From NCBI GenBank assembly GCA_013115125.1, contig JABANN010000269.1, positions 1 through 44,752 on the forward strand: 44,752 nt of DNA, read 5' to 3'. The notes below the pieces were generated by a model that was not told the origin of the DNA, searched no databases, and saw only the letters and a list, made by a program, of their open reading frames with translations. The DNA comes from Perkinsus olseni. Lineage: Eukaryota; Perkinsozoa; Perkinsida. Position numbers and translations under genes: made by a program. This document shows, piece after piece, positions 43,401-44,752 of the stretch. Each line of letters begins with the position of its first letter. Position 1 is the stretch's first letter.

Positions 43401-44752
43401 CCTTGGAGACGATACTGGCAGCACCGAGACGCCTCAGGCTATTGCAAAGTACATGTCCTGCGTATCGTCGAACGCCCGTACAGGAGAGCGAGCACTTGCC
43501 GAAGTCGTTGCATCTGTCGGGTATAATGAGCCAGCTTGGGTGGCACTCTATCACTGGCCTGTGCCTGGATAGGTCAGCTGGGGCCTCTCTAAGGCTTGCA
43601 GTGTCGGCCGGCTATGAGACGGGTCTTGTGAAGGTTATCGATCTACCACAGCTCATTCGGACCTCAGTTGGGTTCCGTGATGGCGTGACGCCGGAGGAGT
43701 ACTATCGCGAAGACTCTCAGTGGCGGATGGACATCGAGCGATCGGTGATGAATTCCAACACTAACTTGCCTGCCGGTACCAAGATAGTCCCGAGCGAACG
43801 GACTCGCTTCATCATGGGAGCTGCTGAGCCGCCAGCGAATACCCGCTTGGGCTCGGCCCTGCCCCTCCGTCCCGGATGCAGGATGTACGCTAGTGACGTC
43901 ATGCTGCTGTCTTTGGGCGTCAGCTGGGTCTATGGCAATAACGGCGTCAGTATGTTTGACCGCTTCAACAGCAGTACCGCCCTCGGGCAATCTTCTGTCT
44001 GCAATTCCCTGACAGCGCATCCAACGACCAGCGTCTTCGCCTCGGCGACCAACAGCGGCGTGCGAGTATGCTCGTTCGGGTGCCCAGCCATCGATGAGCC
44101 TGCTCAGGAGTTGTGTGCGTTCGAATCCAGCCAGCGTCCCTCCTTGCGCGATGCCCTCCGGGTCGCCTCGTGGTCGGCTAATGGCGAGACACTAGCAGCA
44201 ATCGGCAAGAGGGGCCACCTGTCGGTATGGTCTGCTCGGCGGCCCGGCAAGCCCATCATCTCCTTTGGCTCGCCCTTCATTCGAGGGAATGACGTGAAGG
44301 CGTTGACGCCCTCGGGCTCCCTGATGCTGATTTGTGGACGGGAAACTCCAGACGGTTCTGGTGGTGCTGCTATGATCGACTGTCGGTGCCCGGAGCTGGT
44401 CGTCCAGAAGTGGAACGCTGGTCCGGGCCTGGAGTATACGTGCGCGTCTGGACTGTCCCAGCCGCAAGAGCTGCAGCTTGGCACCTGTGATGGCCGAGTG
44501 GTTGATCTGGACACCCGCGCGAGTGGTAGCAGCAGAACGGTTATGTTGTACCCTGGTGGTCACGACAGAAGTCCCGCTATCCACAGCTTGTTGCGGTATG
44601 GTAGCGACCAAGACGGCATAGTAGCAGTGACACACGGGAGCGCCGTGGGAGTCCTTCAAGCTGGGAAGGATGCTGGATTCTTCGACTCCGAATACACTTT
44701 GCACAAGGGCGGTATGAAGTCGGCCGTAAAGGCTGCCTTCAGCAAGATAGGC
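40454..44752 (+). CDS. Rav1/DMXL-type RAVE-complex protein, single open exon, runs off the window
   Basis: From the ATG at 40454 the frame stays open for 1,433 codons to the window edge with no stop and no need for an intron. The core matches the Rav1p_C region: GFWANSLNQLRSTVLDLLLK, ESALWLALLGRQKVLASLYK, FLAMDFTTPENKRLGAKNAF, then AAAVFLLIGDVRSAVNVATR and QLAILFIRCGDA. The N-terminal part is a beta-propeller-like region (LVLELTDDGAVRILDLL). The last 400 residues carry WD-type repeats (SWSANGETLAAIGKRGHLSVW; GTCDGRVVDLD; GGMKSAVKAAFS), as in DMXL proteins. Rav1/DMXL (Rabconnectin-3 alpha) joins V1 to Vo when the V-ATPase reassembles. The gene lacks the long N-terminal WD40 array of animal DMXL and is nearer yeast Rav1 in plan. 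Only 165 bp separate it from EF-hand copy 6, so little upstream room remains. Confidence 0.88.
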   Translation, partial: MASSPFPGRMLVHPGDPNLVLELTDDGAVRILDLLAGPKAEAAAGLIDGGVKDACWLSITCGEAVFITVTDKATIEAYSALVCLLAPPPQPRPEPLKIRSVPELALAGTTTGLCATTTCDVVGIAFADGRVSLARPRPRDVSGHDTTLWLDIVSTLDCRPGSPVAIYSPTAYAYCHAQRDSVVLEGFGARRSPQLCEIDYPKGAVGVISLAATTDVVAAIYDLGGTDKCQECIYSTYEVPPSLVHSSVIDVTEVQGPLQMMSIRDTNAVVMVVSSNRIVVRSRTYLDGERWLSWGLFDPPKCFALIPEKDGMGWDHCLAAGGTVEILSRGCTREFSRSSLPLEESNPVIALHRALDTAFAQPEDLPDWCHEFAADGEVKRLVTDGPSRRFYIKLAFVLSPEHKKDCINSGVAVNTEDCFLASIGESQDFLIQLLTRAAPTDDSDAELWSTYFRTLGVGFWANSLNQLRSTVLDLLLKRSLAKYRRTKELSVIEGESALWLALLGRQKVLASLYKQHGQLTSDAKALRVASFLAMDFTTPENKRLGAKNAFELVRQKRHSMAAAVFLLIGDVRSAVNVATRYLEDVQLAILFIRCGDADGGITKECLDDLFADTSFDSWVGLWRLCSSHDYAELARRLAVAGSEDLSVAGSEPIDRDPSLGVLPTPPHLSTCSTRDIFEYLCSAVPAFGAQAEGLVVEDAPKSVVATRLLGRGLAALLPPVAEESALTSAVHWARRASILFDEVLTPRKAPKMPSCIPGEATDAPLGSDLQSYWIRRVRGALLDPRLNPMPPAPELWSILSRLVHTSNGGMLPSWAAELTSMVLAGIGDWSTSVPEVQEAAAAVVLSELERLLLEHEAAATGPSEKTQADKSRITLAEHYTGVLFELLQPNSSPQAAVAAEAPPLTCLTEAPGGHSMRLRSLVVCSLVLERVLSPPKGSPKLTVYERQYQLLVRWHLKTHVYEAMLEPEAVHAGQADEPNREHPLETILAAPRRLRLLQSTCPAYRRTPVQESEHLPKSLHLSGIMSQLGWHSITGLCLDRSAGASLRLAVSAGYETGLVKVIDLPQLIRTSVGFRDGVTPEEYYREDSQWRMDIERSVMNSNTNLPAGTKIVPSERTRFIMGAAEPPANTRLGSALPLRPGCRMYASDVMLLSLGVSWVYGNNGVSMFDRFNSSTALGQSSVCNSLTAHPTTSVFASATNSGVRVCSFGCPAIDEPAQELCAFESSQRPSLRDALRVASWSANGETLAAIGKRGHLSVWSARRPGKPIISFGSPFIRGNDVKALTPSGSLMLICGRETPDGSGGAAMIDCRCPELVVQKWNAGPGLEYTCASGLSQPQELQLGTCDGRVVDLDTRASGSSRTVMLYPGGHDRSPAIHSLLRYGSDQDGIVAVTHGSAVGVLQAGKDAGFFDSEYTLHKGGMKSAVKAAFSKIG

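Noticed and set aside
1-44752. Retroelements, virus-like elements, rRNA genes and CRISPR arrays
   Set aside because: I looked for reverse transcriptase, integrase, capsid-type and transposase motifs, long terminal repeats and regular spacer arrays and saw none. Only the two small foldback elements look mobile.

Overview
This is a piece of a gene-dense eukaryotic nuclear genome. Most genes carry several short GT-AG introns (commonly 41-60 nt), all three standard stop codons end genes, and base composition is near 50% GC. Many proteins are small, secreted and unlike anything I recognise. These points suit an alveolate protist, and I favour a Perkinsus-like perkinsozoan. That is an inference from gene style, not from a marker gene. 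Almost every real gene is split, so the models below were built by joining exons at GT...AG borders that keep the reading frame and restore a family motif.

Left part (1-12100). Three plus-strand genes come first: an Mpo1-like (DUF962) membrane protein, a GT8-type glycosyltransferase and a secreted CAP/SCP protein. Three minus-strand genes follow: a long helical-repeat protein of the RAP/FASTK-like style, an unrecognised 373-residue protein, and a large membrane protein joining MORN-like motifs to a DUF900-type alpha/beta hydrolase whose nucleophile motif looks lost.

Middle (12100-23000). This is a looser region with a foldback MITE and several small secreted-protein genes. A divergent gene pair, here called A (minus) and B (plus), has been duplicated. 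One unit keeps B and has a broken A. The other keeps A and has only a remnant of B. A single-exon secreted protein follows.

Right-middle (23000-34900). About 9.6 kb of the minus strand is one many-exon gene for a UBR1-family N-recognin E3 ubiquitin ligase, with UBR box, helical region, RING and UBLC end all visible. A second foldback MITE and two small unrecognised minus-strand genes follow.

Right end (35200-44752). Six tandem plus-strand genes each encode a roughly 100-residue secreted protein with two canonical EF-hands. In all six, both introns cut the calcium loops at the same place and phase. Directly after them is a gene for a Rav1/DMXL-type V-ATPase assembly factor. It stays open for 1,433 codons without an intron and runs off the window.

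The strongest leads are the EF-hand array with its matching split loops, the reciprocal loss in the duplicated A/B pair, and the MORN-DUF900 protein without its catalytic serine. I saw no retroelement, virus-like element, CRISPR array, rRNA or convincing tRNA.
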